A DNA stretch of 64,000 nt, taken from Ciona intestinalis. Taxonomy: Eukaryota; Chordata; Ascidiacea; Phlebobranchia; Cionidae. The DNA is taken from assembly GCF_000224145.3 (NCBI RefSeq), contig NC_020173.2, positions 4,227,001-4,291,000 of the forward strand. The letters run 5' to 3'. The position numbers and the translations under genes are program-made. This document shows, piece by piece, positions 18,101 to 29,653 of this stretch; within the stretch, counting starts at the first letter, position 1, and each line of letters starts with the position of its first letter. Below the pieces are notes generated by a model. It saw only the letters and a program-made list of their open reading frames with translations, ran no database searches and was not told where the DNA came from.

Positions 18101-21100
18101 AACGTTGGTACCGGGTGGTGTCTTACATCAGACAGTTACGGTTTTATACTTGTAACTGACTGCGACATAGCGGACAACAAGCAACTTTGGGAGTGCCGAA
18201 TTCTTCACGACGGCTTTAATTTCGTGTCTGTAATAAATGCAAAAGCAACAGAGTCTTTATTACGAACCGGTTCCAGTAAGTCGCTTTCTTTGCATCTTGA
18301 TGTCCCTGACGACTCGTTCACTCATTATACCTGGGAAGCAGTTAACTATGTCGGTGACGAAGGCGCAGTTTGTGGCATGGCGTCAGGATTAAAAACATGT
18401 CCACGTTTAATGCTGTCTTCCGAATCCACTGTGTCTCCTGCAAGCTGCTATAACGCACCTTCCGTAAACACTCAGTGCACGATAACCTGCAACAGCGGGT
18501 ATGAATTGCAAAGCGGTTTGACCAGTAATATTGTTCAGTGTCAACAATACGGAAAGTGGAGCTCACACGATACAATATGCAAAAAGCTAAAGTGTCAAAG
18601 TCTCGCAAATCCAACTGGCGGTGCGATCCACAATCCTGATTGCGCAAATACGAACACCCCAGCTTGGTCGGAAATAGAATGCAAGTTTGTATGCTACCCA
18701 GGCACGGTTTTTGTTACTGAGGGAGTGTCTGATACTCTCGTCTGCCTTGGTTCTGGTATGTGGAGTGACGTGGCACCATCGTGCCTTGCAATCTGTCCTG
18801 CGCTTACTTCTCCAACAAACGGCAAAATCTTACCAGCTAGATGCACAGAGACTGCACAATCAAAAGACGGCGATGTCTGCACAGTCACATGTAACACACA
18901 TTATGAGCTTATTGGATCTTCGGTATTGGAATGTCAAAATGGAGCCTGGAGTGGTTCTGTACCAACTTGTGAACCAATGACAGGTCCACGAACTTGTCCT
19001 CGGCTACCGTGTTGTATCTTACATGGAATTATAGGTCCTCTGCATTGTAGCACTGCCGGAGTGCGTGTCAATGTAGCTTGCTACGTAGCTTGCAATTGGC
19101 GCGCCATACCTGACCGGACGCTTCCAGCCTACACATATTGTCAAGCAAATGGGAAATGGAGCTCAGAGCTACAAAGTTGCAAAACGAAGTGTCCAAGTCT
19201 CATTGCACCTCCGCACTCTACTTTACAGCCATCGCGTTGTTCAGGAGATACCAACGTAGAAGGGGATCAGTGCACAGTTGTGTGTGACAGCATGTACGGC
19301 ATAGCGGGAGACCCTACATTGGCTTGTTCAATTATTGCAGGGACAATTTCTACAGAATGGAGCCAACAGGTACCCATTTGTGTAAAATCCGTACAGTTTA
19401 TAATACGAGCACAGTTTGCCCCCTCACTGGACCAAGATAAATGTCTCTCGGCTCACTTGAATGGTTTTGTCGTGAGAAGTATTTGTAACACCTCAAATTC
19501 TTACCAACAGTGGGAATGGATGGACGGAGATAGAATTCGAAATGTTGCAACGCAAACGTGCATGGTACCACAAACTTCTATCACATATTCATTCGTTGTT
19601 TTAAAACCGTGCTTACAACTGGAATCTCATTGGAAATGTAAATATTCTTCTACTTTGTACAGTGAGCTGCAATATCACGAATTCAGCCTTGCCATGGGTC
19701 GAGTCGCACATGCAGAACGAATTTTCGTTGTAGATACAACAACAGAGGAACCACAGTGGGCTGAAAACAGAACTACCCTTTTCTTTGCCAGCACTATGGC
19801 ACAGGTCGGCACAATATGCGCCTTTAGATCACGTTCTAGCTGCGCGAAACTTCCATCTATTCCGAACGGTTACGTTCAAAGTGGGTGCGAACAGACCGAA
19901 GACATCGAGATTGGAAGTGAATGTTCTTATTTCTGCAATGATGGTTACACGCTGGTAGGTACGTCGACAAAGGTATGTGGACCAAATGGCATTTGGAATG
20001 ACGCTGAAAGTCCATCCTGTAAAGCTGAATGTCCACCGGTTCCGTTACCGCATTACGCAGCTGTGACACCAACAAAATGCTCTGTGCAAAATAGTCTTGA
20101 GGGCCAAGTGTGCAACTTCAAATGTTACAACGTACAAGACCAGATTACTGATTTACCGGAAAGAATTTGTGAAAGTAACGGCAAGTGGTCCAGCGAAACG
20201 GGCCTTTGTCACCAGGGATGTCCTATTTTACGGGTAGAGCCCCCAGCAACAGTTTCTCCACCATCATGTAGTAAGACTCCACGATATACGGGTGATGTTT
20301 GTACGGTTTCGTGTGCAAGTGGCTATATACTGAAAGGTTCTTCAGTTAGAACGTGCACCAGCAGTGGTGTATTTACCGGCGAATTCAGTCATTGTGCACG
20401 GTCATGTCCAGCCCTATCCACAAACTCCAACGGTCACATTCTTCCATTGGATTGTCTCGGTAATACCAAGTCCTCGGGGGACAACTGCATATACTCATGT
20501 ACTCCAGGATATAGTATTGTAGGGGACCGCATTCGAGCATGTAAAAGTGATGGAGTATGGTCATCTGAAGCTGCCACTTGCAAAAAAACTTGTCAACCAT
20601 TACCTTCGCCTACAAACGGTCGATTAGTTTGTCCAAAGTCGATTCATACTGTCGGGGATATTTGTAAGTTAACCTGCGACCTGAACTATGTAGTGAATGG
20701 CCAGGACAGCTTGCGAACTTGCTTATCAACTGGACAGTGGAGCGGCACATCATCAACATGCGCACGCGAGCAGCAGTTTATATTGTATCAAAGCATCCCA
20801 CCGAACGAGCCCGTATGTATGTATGCGCCAGAGGATGGCACGGACAATTCGGCGCTTGCAATGAAAAAACGTTCGGAGTGTAGCTACCACGACCCAGCAA
20901 ATATGTGGTCTTGGTATAAAAAACGACTAATCAGAAACGCAATGTTAAGAAAGTGTATAACAGGCCTATTTTCGGCCCCACCTCCATACCTGGTACTGCG
21001 CACATGCGATGAAACGGATCTCGACCAGCAGTGGGAATGTGCAGGTCCCGAGCGCACATGGTTTATACGACTTATTAGTCAAGACACACATCTGCGTGTT

Positions 21101-24100
21101 TATAATCTTTCCCCATATCCCATGTATATTTTTTTGTCATCCAAGCATATTCTTCTTTACACAGAAGATGGTTTAGACTTCACTGCGGAACGAACCGGTG
21201 GAATAACTGCACATATCCAATGGTATGCTAATAGCACGATCAGCGAAAGAGCTTTAGTATGTACAGCACGGGAAGAAGGGACCTGTCGGGCTATAGAAGT
21301 TGAAGGATCTGTTCAAATCATCCCATCGCATTGTAGAACACAAGAAATTCAAACAGGTGGTGAATGCTACTTTAGTTGTCCACCTTTAACCAATCTTGTG
21401 CCTTCGGTACATAAGGTTGTTTGTCTGAAGACTGGTCTCTGGTCCAATTCCCCACCAGAGTGCCGCCAAACATGCCCAATACTTTCTAGTTATGTAACCG
21501 ATCGAATGCATGTCACTCCAAGTCAATGTTCTTCTGAAGTAACAACTCTTACTGAAGGAAACACATGTCTTTTTTCGTGCCGTTCTGGTATGAGGTTGGT
21601 TGGCCAGGCGAGGCTGACATGTAAAGGTAATTTAAAATGGAACTTTCCTGTCCCAAGATGCGAATCTGTTTGTCCTTCGCTAAATTTACTAGAGCATGGA
21701 AAGATAACGCCCGAGATATGCACAACTCCGGGCACAAGAGTAAGCGAAGGAACTGTCTGTACTTACAGATGTCTTCAAACTGAGCTTGTTTTAACCACCA
21801 TTTCAAGTGGTAGAACATGTACCAGTGATGGAAGTTGGAGTGGAAAAAAACCATACTGTGTTAAGCCATGTCCGATTCATAATGCCCCAGTAGGCGGAAC
21901 GGTGATCCCGTCTCAATGCGAGGAGACGATATCTTTAAAGGATATGGTTTGTGCATTTTCTTGTGATGAAAATCTGGTTCATATTGGTTCGAAGCACCGT
22001 ATTTGTTTGAACAATGGTTCGTGGTCTGGCGTTAAGCCAGCATGTAAAAGTACATGCCCAAGCCTTGATCATGTTCCAAAGAACGGAATTTTAAAGCCTG
22101 CAAGCTGTGGAGAACTAAAATCAGTCATGGGTGATAGTTGTTCTTTACTTTGTGAACCAGGCTTTGATGTTAAAGGCGAAGCATCGACGACCTGTACCGA
22201 GAGCGGAACATGGTCAGCAGACATTGGTAGCTGCCTAAGAAAATGTTCCCGCTTACAAAGTCCAGATAATGGTTCAGTATTGCCACGGACTTGCGAAACT
22301 ACTACAGAATTATATGAGGGATATCGGTGCAGTTATGAATGTATACCTGGGTATATATTAGTCGGCATAGGTAGGCGTCTCTGCTTAAATAACGGGAGTT
22401 GGAGTGGCAGTCAACCAAGCTGTGTAGGCACTTGCCCGCGAATACTTGCCGACCCCGCCACCGTTGCTTACGAGCCGATATCGTGTACGATTCAACTAAT
22501 GGGTGTTGGTTCAACTTGTACCGCCTATTGTGACGGCGACCTAAGAGCAGAATCAGGAGAATACATAGAGGAATATGTATGCCAGGAAGATTTAACCTGG
22601 GATAAAGATCCAGCTACAAGTTGTTTTGCATATTGTGGCACTGCGTCTGGTATTAACGCCGATATAGATTGCGGAGGCAAAGAGCATGCAATCGGAAGAG
22701 AGTATGCAACCGGCCTTTTGGGGTTCAAGGTAGGCACAGTGTGCAAGGTTCTATGTCATGATAGTTATGTATTGGGGGATAAGGATCCCACTGTGGATTG
22801 CGTCCACACATATGGAAATCCCAGAGATATATTTTGGAGTACTGTAGGTTCCTGCAGGTTCGAACCTGATCCGTTAATAATTGTGAATCGCGCTTCCATA
22901 ATCGGTACTTGTTTTGGAGTAGAAAACGAAAAAGTTGTTCTTGTTGAGTGGCCTGAATGTGGCAATCAACGTCTCTCAACTTTTTGGGTTTGGGAAGGAG
23001 CACATCACTTAAAAAACGCCAAGACAGGTTTATGTATATCGGTCTCGGACCCTGAACCGAATCTTATTTTAACCATGGAAAAATGCGATAAAAGCGACCC
23101 AATGCAGAAATGGGATTGTGATGAAATTGAACCTATTTTCATTCACTTAAAAGATCATGATCTGAGATTTCACGCTGGGAATGGTGACCAAAAAAATGTA
23201 GTTTTAAAAAGAGGAAGCAGCCTTCACAACCAATTTTACACGTACAACCCCGAAACGAAAGAAGACATTGGGACAATTTGTTCAAGGCGCGAATATATGC
23301 AGTGTCCCAAGCTACCCCTAGGCAACCACGCCAACGCTGTGTCTGCAGGATGTGGCAGCGAGTACGTTCGCATTGGCACGGAATGTGAAATAAAGTGTAC
23401 CAATCAAAACAAGACTGCAGTTGTGGTGTGTACACCAACGGGGATATGGGATCCATTGCCGAGAACAGCGTGTGAACAAAAATGCAGCAAATATGAATTC
23501 TCTGACCAACATGCAAGGTTTTTAAACCCCGCGTGTCGACTTGATCGTGTATTGCCTCACACGATATGTACATTGGCTTGTTCACCTGGGTACGTATTGA
23601 CAGGTTCAGTGGCGCAAACAACATGCTCCCCCCATAAGGGTTGGACCCACTTGACGGGATATGAATGTAAGAAGTCTTGCCCGGAAATTGATGGAACTGA
23701 AAATGGTTACTTAACTCCTCCCAAGTGTAACATCGGCTCGTGCACTATACATTGTAATTCAGGTTACAAAATAAGAGGACCGAGTACAAGACATTGCTCG
23801 GAAAGTGGCGTGTGGACTCCTTCTGCATTTTCCTGCATACCCGACCTTCAGTTCACAATTTCTAACAAGATTCTGTTCAAGGGTCAAAAACTGTGCCTTG
23901 AGGCAGTGGCTTCGTCTGTAGCAGTTATCAAAACTATATGCACAGCCGGTAATACGTTCCAAATGTGGCGCTGGAATTCTCACTATACGTTGGAAAATAT
24001 TGAAACTTCCCGGTGCTTGGCAATGAACACGTCTGCAAACTTCCAAAATATATACCAGCCTAAAGGACGATTTTTCGACACAGACGACGATGTAACATTT

Positions 24101-27100
24101 CAAGTTAATAGGCATGAAGACAGCATGGTTGTCACTAAAGAATGTAATGTTACAGATCCTAACCAGCGGTGGACATGCCAAGCCAGCGGGCTTACGCGAA
24201 ATCTGCGTTTGCAATTAGAGAATCAAGATCTGAGTTTGGATTCCGGACCAATATTCCGTTCGCGATTAGGTCTTCGAAAAGGGAATTACAAATCTATGCA
24301 ATGGGAGGGTAACCATTACACAGGGTCAAGAACGCTGTGTGGCTTTCGCTTTTCGGGAGTTTGTCCACCGCTGAAAGCTCTATATGAAGGAACGGTGTCA
24401 CCACCGGTATGCATGTCGGAGTTCGTTGTAGCTGGAACACGATGCAAATTTACTTGCAATCCAAAATACTCGATCGAAGGCGAAGACTATATTGTGTGTG
24501 AAAGTAACGGCCGGTGGTCTAACTTACCACCGATGTGCCTGGGGACGGATAAATGTGCTCCACACACCATTCCCATCGAGTTACATTTATCACCGGCCGA
24601 ATGTTCTGCTCCACGCTTACTGCCCGAGGGTTTGCTGTGTCGGGCGCAGTGTACTGGGGATCGGGTCCTTCACGGAAAAAGCGAATTTTTTTGCGGAGCT
24701 GCGGGAATCTGGAGTTCTCCATTGCCCAAGTGCAACGCGACTTGCGCAGCTCACCACCCACCAAAAAACGGCGAGGTTTATCCGCCTCTATGTGAATTAG
24801 AAACCTTACCCGTTAATACTGTATGTAATACCACATGTAATAAAGGTTATCGTTTGCTTGGAGATGAAACGACAGTGTGTTTGTCTGACGGAACTTGGTC
24901 TGGGCAACCAGTTTTGTGCCAAAAATTTTGCACCCCACATCCTAGTCTTAACAATGGAACAGTTATACCTGAACACTGTACTCTTACAGAAAGCCAAAAT
25001 GCTTATACTTGTTTATTCCGATGCAATTATGGCTTTGTTTTGGCTGGTTCGCCAAAGTCACGGTGCAGTTACGGGACGTGGTCGACCACTGGACAAAAAT
25101 GCGTTAAAGACAGTTGTGACAGAATACACGACCCCCAGGTTGTGGAAAACACGATTTATTCCGGGACGAAGAATGGAGCAATAGTAACCAATACGGTAGT
25201 TCAAATAGTATGTAGGCCTGGTTATGAAGTAAATGGGCCTTCAAAAAAGGTTTGCCTTCCGACTGGTTCATGGTCGGGCGGTAACGCGACTTGTGAATTG
25301 ATCAAATGTGGACATTTAAATAAGCTCTATCACGGAAAAGTTACGCCCGAGATATGTACACAAACTAGCCCGGGTGTCTTGCCAGGAACAACCTGTTATT
25401 TCGCTTGCAATGAAGGGTATCTGTTGGTTGGTATTTCTTCAGCGCTGTGCCAAGACCACGGCATCTGGCCCAAAGATCTGTCCGTTGAGTGCCAAGATGT
25501 ACGACAAACCGCATACCATGTTACGTTTATAATCACGCCGGCTGTACAATATGACATTGTCGAAAGATGTATCGAAGCAACAAAAAGTGACCAGATGTGT
25601 GAACTAAATCCCTGTGTTGGGAATAACCCGTATCAGACGTGGCGATGGTATGGCAGCCAGCGCGTGCAGAACGTGGCGAGTCAGGAATGTCTCGTTATGT
25701 CGGATAGTAATATTTTGTCAATGGCAGAATGCGATGTAGGAGACGAGAAACAGATAATTCAATGCGACAAGATTGGAGCACCAGAAGCAAGGTTACGAGT
25801 TATGGTTGCCGGATTGTATCTTTCCGACAGTCTTGAGGGCTTAGAGTACATAATAAATGAAGAATTGAGCTGGTGGACTGGGTATGAAGTCGACTTCACA
25901 CCTACGAGAGCTGTGACTGCCGCGGGAATGATAAAACGAAGTAGACAAGGCCCAATATGTAGTTATATGTGTGGTGGTTTGTTTACGACAGAAGAAGGCG
26001 ATATCTCATCTCCAAGTTATCCAAACAAATACCCAACTAACGTACATTGTCAGTGGATCATACAAAGTAGTCACGAAGACGACTTAATACAAGTTGACTT
26101 TTCTAGAATAGCTCTTCAGCAAACAGAGGAAAAAGAGACAGTAATGGGTTGTCCACAAGACTACGTACGGGTGCGCAGTGGTTCAATTTTCACACAATCA
26201 ACGACAGATGTAAAACTGGTCTGCGTTTCCGAGGGCAAATTTAGAATTCAATCCAAACAGAAAGCAGTTCACGTTGATTTTCATTCAAACAATGTTCAAG
26301 TAGCTGGTGGCTTTACCGCACACTGGAGCATAACTCGAATAATTGAACCTCCCAAAAAGTGTGGTTTCAGCGACCAACCTTTTAAGTTACGGACTGGGAA
26401 ACTGGCGACAAGCTCTCTCTGGCAAGCCGCGGTTAGTTACCGCTCCCGATACTTTTGCAATGCGGCCATAATCAGCGAACGCTTCGTTCTCACCACCTAC
26501 AAATGCGTGTCTTATATGAGAGGTGACCCTCCAAAATCCATCGATGAACTAAGGGTAATATACGGACTTTCAACTCAGCGTGAGCTTTTAAAACGCCTTG
26601 ACAGCAAAACATTTACAGAAGTCCAGCATATATTTTCAAACGGAACTGTCCATGATGTTTGTTTGGTCATGACAAAAACTAAAATATTGTTTTCTGATCA
26701 AATTCAACCGATCTGTCTGGAAGAAATAAAAGCTGGTACTATAGTTGTTCCTGAGGAGTCCGAATGTTGGGCCACGAAGTGGAGCTTAGACATGTTTACT
26801 AACATAATGTCACACTGGAGGTTTACAGGGTTCGCAAAACTTAGAGTGATTTCAAATGAAGTCTGTTTTGAACGGTACCGAGATACTTTCCGTTTTGTGG
26901 ACAAAGAAAGGCGGCATATAAGTATTTGTTTGGCACACGAAACAAACTCAGGAAACAGCACAATTCCAGTTGGTTCGCTTATGGATCTGCTGCGGCAAAA
27001 TAATAACTTCATAGTTCAATGTCGCAGTAACAACCATTGGTATGTAGTTGGAACATCAATGGCTTTCTTATCAGGTGATGCAATCCTGGTCACCAGAATA

Positions 27101-27187
27101 TTCCATTACAATGAGTGGATTTCAAGTACAATGGAAAATGCGGACATTTTATTTCGTGAAAGTGCTTTGAAATACAACACAAACTGA
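12143..27187 (+). CDS. Giant type II membrane CCP/CysR/CUB protein with degenerate protease domain
   Basis: Six exons: 12143-12785, 12997-13166, 13379-13558, 14039-14250, 15057-15504 and 15757-27187. Discounting one extra base in exon 5, phases agree throughout and give about 4,360 residues. Residues 1-163 are cytoplasmic, Ser/Thr-rich and basic near the membrane; 164-189 form one hydrophobic helix (LFAIPLVLLMGLAIV), so the rest is extracellular. Residues 215-331 look SEA-like. From residue 375 come about 39 CCP (sushi) modules in blocks of 7, 5, 5, 5, 8, 3 and 6, each block followed by a mannose-receptor-type cysteine-rich module. A CUB domain (from about 3955) and a trypsin-like domain (from about 4086) end the protein. 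The layout recalls type II transmembrane serine proteases, but the CCP/CysR array is far larger and the protease lacks catalytic motifs. Odd: in the A5 run at 15392-15396 of exon 5, four A would restore frame, so one base is a sequencing error, a null allele or a real lesion. I know no exact orthologue. A role in surface recognition or adhesion is inference. Confidence 0.85.
12342..12377 (+). repeat. 18-bp tandem direct repeat in the cytoplasmic tail
   Basis: The unit ctgctgttgtcccgatac occurs twice head to tail in exon 1 of the giant gene. It encodes the doubled VVPIPA motif and keeps frame, so it could vary in copy number without harm. Confidence 0.85.
12807..12978. repeat. MITE copy in intron 1 of the giant gene
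   Basis: The left end (gatgggtaaaataggacac) and right end (gaaggtgtcccgtctgctcc) are inverted versions of each other. The middle shares tagtaaacaaag and acaatcagaatattt with the copies at 13811 and 53235. It begins about 20 bp after the exon 1 donor. Confidence 0.65.
13811..13990. mobile_element. MITE copy in intron 3 of the giant gene
   Basis: This is one of the clearer copies of the family. The left end is gtagggtggg plus a G-rich run then ggtgggacacctttt; the right end has ctaaaggtgtcccatct. It lies between TATA-rich flanks, as expected for a TA-targeting element. It has no coding capacity. Confidence 0.7.
14340..14478 (-). repeat. SINE fragment in intron 4 of the giant gene
   Basis: Only the distal half of the family is present: tttgctttatccttgcgtgg, ttctgtttcacacacctt and atgtaactttgttgg. 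The tRNA-like head is missing. Confidence 0.6.
16535..25968 (+). repeat. Protein-level array: seven CysR modules among CCP blocks
   Basis: Within the giant exon the CysR modules start near 16535, 17939, 19388, 20767, 22869, 23842 and 25512, each about 430-520 bp. All share a pattern: an initial beta strand (FIL/FII/FTI), a Cys, a W-x-W or QxW motif, a (I/V/L)xN(V/A/I) strand leading to CL, then C(D/N)xxDxxQxW(x)C, and a final (T/L)(I/L)C before the next CCP. Module 5 (WVWEGAHHLKNAKTGLCIS, QKWDCD, GTICSRRE) lines up best with the N-terminal cysteine-rich ricin-like domain of mannose and PLA2 receptors. Between them CCP modules repeat the frame CP-x-NG-x-P-C-C-C-x-GY-x-G-C-G-W-C at about 60 residues. 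The alternation suggests duplication of a composite block. Confidence 0.75.
25969..27184 (+). other. C-terminal CUB and degenerate trypsin-like domains of the giant protein
   Basis: The CUB domain (25969-26340) starts CGGLFTTEEGDISSPSYPNK, contains NVHCQWII, and closes with GGFTAHWSI, as in complement proteases and bone morphogenetic protein 1. The trypsin-like domain (from 26361) keeps the fold markers SLWQAAV, CNAAIISERFVLTTYKC, HDVCLVM, IQPICL and a final helix-like NEWISS. Where active proteases have TAAHC this has TTYKC, so the catalytic His is Lys; no GDSGGP is seen, the corresponding stretch reading PVGSLMDLL. A normal R-IVGG activation site is also absent (KLRTGKLATSS). It is probably a binding or structural domain. 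Confidence 0.75.
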
Positions 27188-28347
27188 TCATTTATAACTG
27201 AATAGTTGTACATAATAGAAGGCAATCGTTATTTTACCGATTTAGATATAAACTTATAATTGTTGCGCACATTTTCAATTTGTTAGTTATATGTCTTTAT
27301 TTAATATCTACATTCTGTTATTACCAATAGAAAACATTTAGACAACACATAAATTTTCCTATTATTGTAAACAACAATAATGGCAACGGGTGCAGAAAAT
27401 ATGTTAAAGTTCAGACATAGCAGGAGGCTTATACTTAATTTTTCTGAAATTCTGTAACAAAAAGCTCAAATTTACACCAACACAAATAGTGCATTTACAA
27501 TATAGATCATGAAAATGAATAAAAATAAATATAAAAACAAAAAAAAGAAAAAGCTTATGGAGACCATAATGGTTGCAAGGGTTATTTAAACACCTTTATA
27601 TGTAAATGTACTGCATTACATACAATATGTACGGTGTCTGTATTTGAAATAATGTATTATTTAGTTTTTAACAAAATATCCTCTAAAACAATAAAGAGAA
27701 GCTTTAAAATCAATCCTTGAATTGCGAATACTCCATGTTGCACATTATAACTGACTGAACAAGTTAATTCTCATCGAATATAACAATTTCAATCTATAAA
27801 ACACATAGTTTCTTAATAAAAACTTACAAATAAAAACCCTTCTAATAAAAAAGTCTTGATAAAAACTAACTTGTAGCTTCGATTTTCTAAATTTTTTTAG
27901 TCCGACGCTATGGTTTATTGGTTAGGTGGGAATTAAAAGTCCTCAAATACAAAAAAATGACCCATAAAGTTACATGGGTGTTGGGTGGTTACCCGGTTAG
28001 GCTTGCCATGCAAATATAAATAAGTGTATTTTTAAAATAAAAACCTAGTATTGATTGTACAAAATATTTTTCAAAAAGCGTTAAATGAACCCATACCAGT
28101 CATTTTAAAAAATTGCAGCACAAAAACGCAACGGAAATTTAAAAACATTTTAGCAAATTTGAACCGTCCTGTCTAAAATATTAAATTAATGTGCCACTGA
28201 TTTTCACATACTTTAATGACAGAATGACATCATAAACCTTGTGGCCTGCACCATCAGTTTTTATTAAACAAAGAAAAAAAATGACAAACATTTAAAAAGT
28301 ATATACACCTAATAACATATTTCTTTACATAGAATAAAAGCAGATAG
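27188..28347. other. Intergenic: 3' UTRs of the giant gene and GOLGA7
   Basis: About 1.15 kb of AT-rich sequence lies between two converging genes. A candidate polyadenylation signal AATAAA for the plus-strand gene is at 27528-27533. I see no gene, although a last GOLGA7 exon could lie here. Confidence 0.5.
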
Positions 28348-29653
28348 CTAGCGACTTACTGATCTTAGGCCAGATTCAAATGGGTCTTTGATAAGAATTC
28401 TCTTTGGCCAGTATATGGTGTTATTCTGATCTTCAATATATTTGGAAATTTCCTTTAATACCTGGAATAAAAAACATTTACATTGGGTTGCCTTTAATCT
28501 AGTCTTTTTCTGACATCTTTTATTTTTCTTTGCTGTTTTTGTCACAGCTGTTTTTGGACTTTTAAATGGTGGCAATTGACACCTCAGTTTCTGCAAAAAT
28601 ATTGAATCGCTGGTGGTGAAACATGAAAATAAAATTTTCATGTTCATATAGACGAAAATCAAAATAGGACGAAAAACAGCAAAGAAGGATTATTATCAAC
28701 CTTAAGATTTTACTACATAAAAACATTGCTTTTATAGGTTATGTAACGCAATTCACTATTGAGTTGGTCATTACCTTTTTGTAATGTGTATTGATGCATA
28801 GCAGGAGAAGGTAACCTGTTAAACAAGCCAGGCATCCTTCACAGTAAGTAGAAAAAGAGATTTCTTCGGCCTGTCTATACTTTTCGTTTAACACAGATAT
28901 GGTTTGTGAAAATTCTTCAGGATTAACCTATAACAGTATTAACATATAAAAGGTGTTAAGTTACCATATTCTTCATGGGTGGGCCTACAGCCAGATTTGG
29001 TCCATTACCCCAACACCCGTGACACCACATCATACTCAGGCATGTATTTTTTGCACTGTTTTTTTATTCTCGTGTGCTTACGAGTTACCACACTTTTTAA
29101 CTTTTGTGTATGGTTTTTGATATGGCTTATAATTTGGACAACCCGTTAGTGACCGGCTCACTGGGTTGGAGCAATGTTCGTTAAGTGTCCTACTCAAGGA
29201 CACATACGCGATACGCCGATCAGTTTTAGTACCGCCGCCAAGGATCGAATCGGGGATACTTTGGTTTTCTATGCATGCGCCGGACCACATTCCGTTACAG
29301 TACAAACCTATAACCACTAAGCAACAATACCAACTGTCTTATTGTAAGTGTAGGAACTGTATTGCTTTCTTTGGTTGTTTGACAAAGAGTTTTATTGTTA
29401 TTTATTTTTAGGCGATATCTCTCTAACCTATATGCTCTGGTTCAGAGGCCAGTGCCCTAATTATATGTATCATTACGCTAGACAAGAGGAAGGAGTTATA
29501 AACAGCCATAGTGAAGTTAAAACACTAAATTACACTTACCCTTCCGTCTAATTCTGATGGAAACCTGGTTTGAAAGCGAACGGCCATTCCATTGGAAAAA
29601 TCCCGCTGTAGGTAGATTCTTTTTCTGACTTGCAATTCATCTGCCGACTGCAT
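28348..29653 (-). CDS. GOLGA7: Golgin A7-like palmitoyltransferase cofactor (Erf4 family)
   Basis: In mammals GOLGA7 partners with ZDHHC9 at the Golgi and is needed for palmitoylation of Ras. Exons are 29540-29653 (ATG at 29653), 28775-28927 and 28348-28461, phase 0 at both junctions, about 126 residues against 137 in human. The N-terminal part KRIYLQRDFSNGMAVRFQTR and FPSELDGRVNPEEF match the family start; the middle has YCEGCLACLTGYLLLL with the conserved Cys pair and a hydrophobic helix; the end is VLKEISKYIEDQNNTIYWP then KDPFESGLRS. Four codons after GLR the frame stops, but TCA|GTAAGT there is a good donor, so a further exon may replace the last residues. It is divergent from OSBPL9, about 0.9 kb between starts. 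Confidence 0.88.
29060..29335 (-). repeat. SINE copy in intron 1 of GOLGA7 (variant head)
   Basis: It has the family body (tgcttacgagttaccac, aatttggacaaccc, aaggacacatacgcg) but a different right end. There, on the minus strand, an A-box-like site (gcttagtggttatagg) and a B-box-like GATTCGATCC form another tRNA-like head. This suggests at least two subfamilies. Confidence 0.6.

Noticed and set aside
23139-24214. Antisense frames of 161 and 151 residues inside the giant exon
   Set aside because: They are mirror frames of Cys-rich sushi codons; the sense strand is clearly coding here.
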